From the NCBI GenBank assembly GCA_938009055.1, contig CALLIO010000030.1, positions 1 through 15,585 of the forward strand: a stretch of DNA of 15,585 nucleotides, read 5' to 3'. The stretch is from an uncultured Altererythrobacter sp. (GTDB taxonomy: Bacteria; Pseudomonadota; Alphaproteobacteria; Sphingomonadales; Sphingomonadaceae). Shown piece by piece: positions 15,401 to 15,585 of the stretch. A program made the position numbers and the translations under genes. The notes beneath the pieces were generated by a model that saw only the letters and a program-made list of their open reading frames with translations, ran no database searches and was not told where the DNA came from. Positions within the stretch are counted from its first letter, which is position 1. Each line of letters begins with the position of its first letter.

Positions 15401-15585
15401 ATGCCTTCTGATCCTCAAGCCAGCGCCTATGCCCCCGATCCACAAATTGCGAAAATTGCTGATTGGCTTGGCGATGAAGTCGCGCCCGCAAACTTTCCTG
15501 AAACACAGCTGCGGTTTCGCAATGATCGCTGGGCAAAGGCTGTCGGGCTTGATGGGCTAAGCGATACGCAATGGGCCCAGCACTT
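15401..15585 (+). CDS. N-terminus of a probable SelO/YdiU-type pseudokinase (cut by window end)
   Basis: The frame is open from ATG at 15401 to the end of the window, giving 61 complete codons. The protein begins MPSDPQASAYAPDPQ and contains FPETQLRFRNDRWAKAVGL and LSDTQWAQHF. This resembles the start of the SelO (UPF0061/YdiU) protein group, in which a Phe-Pro strand, an RFRN-RWA block and a W-xx-HF motif precede the pseudokinase core. SelO transfers AMP to protein residues and is linked to oxidative-stress tolerance. The catalytic core lies outside the window, so the call rests on a short N-terminal similarity from memory. G-rich bases (TTGGGGC) lie just upstream of the start. Confidence 0.5.
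   Translation, partial: MPSDPQASAYAPDPQIAKIADWLGDEVAPANFPETQLRFRNDRWAKAVGLDGLSDTQWAQH

Overview
The window looks like an ordinary chromosomal stretch of an aerobic alphaproteobacterium, most likely Sphingomonadales (Erythrobacteraceae-like). This is judged from the moderately high GC content, the plant-type glutamate-cysteine ligase, the sphingomonad-style proteins and the yfgM-bamB pair. That placement is inference. I see no mobile element, CRISPR array, rRNA or tRNA. Genes are tightly packed and no gene-free stretch exceeds about 150 bases.

Layout, left to right. (a) 1-2531, plus strand: the 3' part of a DinG/XPD-type Fe-S DNA helicase, translationally coupled to a SixA-like histidine phosphatase. 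(b) 2535-3545: soxR on the minus strand, divergent from a VOC (glyoxalase-fold) gene. Between them is an almost perfect SoxR operator, CCTCAAGTTAGCTTGAGG. This is the clearest regulatory signal in the window. (c) 3595-5190, minus: ubiA followed by an SRAP/HMCES-type DNA-protein crosslink protein. (d) 5229-8040, plus: rsmE, gshA and two tandem ABM-domain (quinol-monooxygenase-like) genes. (e) 8168-9397, plus: a lipoprotein di-heme cytochrome c peroxidase. (f) 9420-10853, minus: a polytopic ICMT/PEMT-like methyltransferase. (g) 10951-13131, minus: yfgM-like and bamB, ending in a probable intrinsic terminator. (h) 13279-15284, minus: an alpha/beta hydrolase coupled to a GT4 glycosyltransferase, followed by another possible terminator. 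(i) 15401-15585, plus: the N-terminus of a probable SelO-type pseudokinase, cut by the window edge.

Several neighbours concern redox or damage control: SoxR, the VOC protein, glutathione synthesis, ABM proteins next to gshA, cytochrome c peroxidase, the abasic-site protein SRAP, ubiquinone synthesis and perhaps SelO. Only the SoxR-VOC link is supported by a visible regulatory site; the rest is co-location. I found no convincing wholly new system. The best candidates for follow-up are the SoxR-controlled VOC gene, the tandem ABM pair behind gshA, and the large ICMT-like membrane protein.
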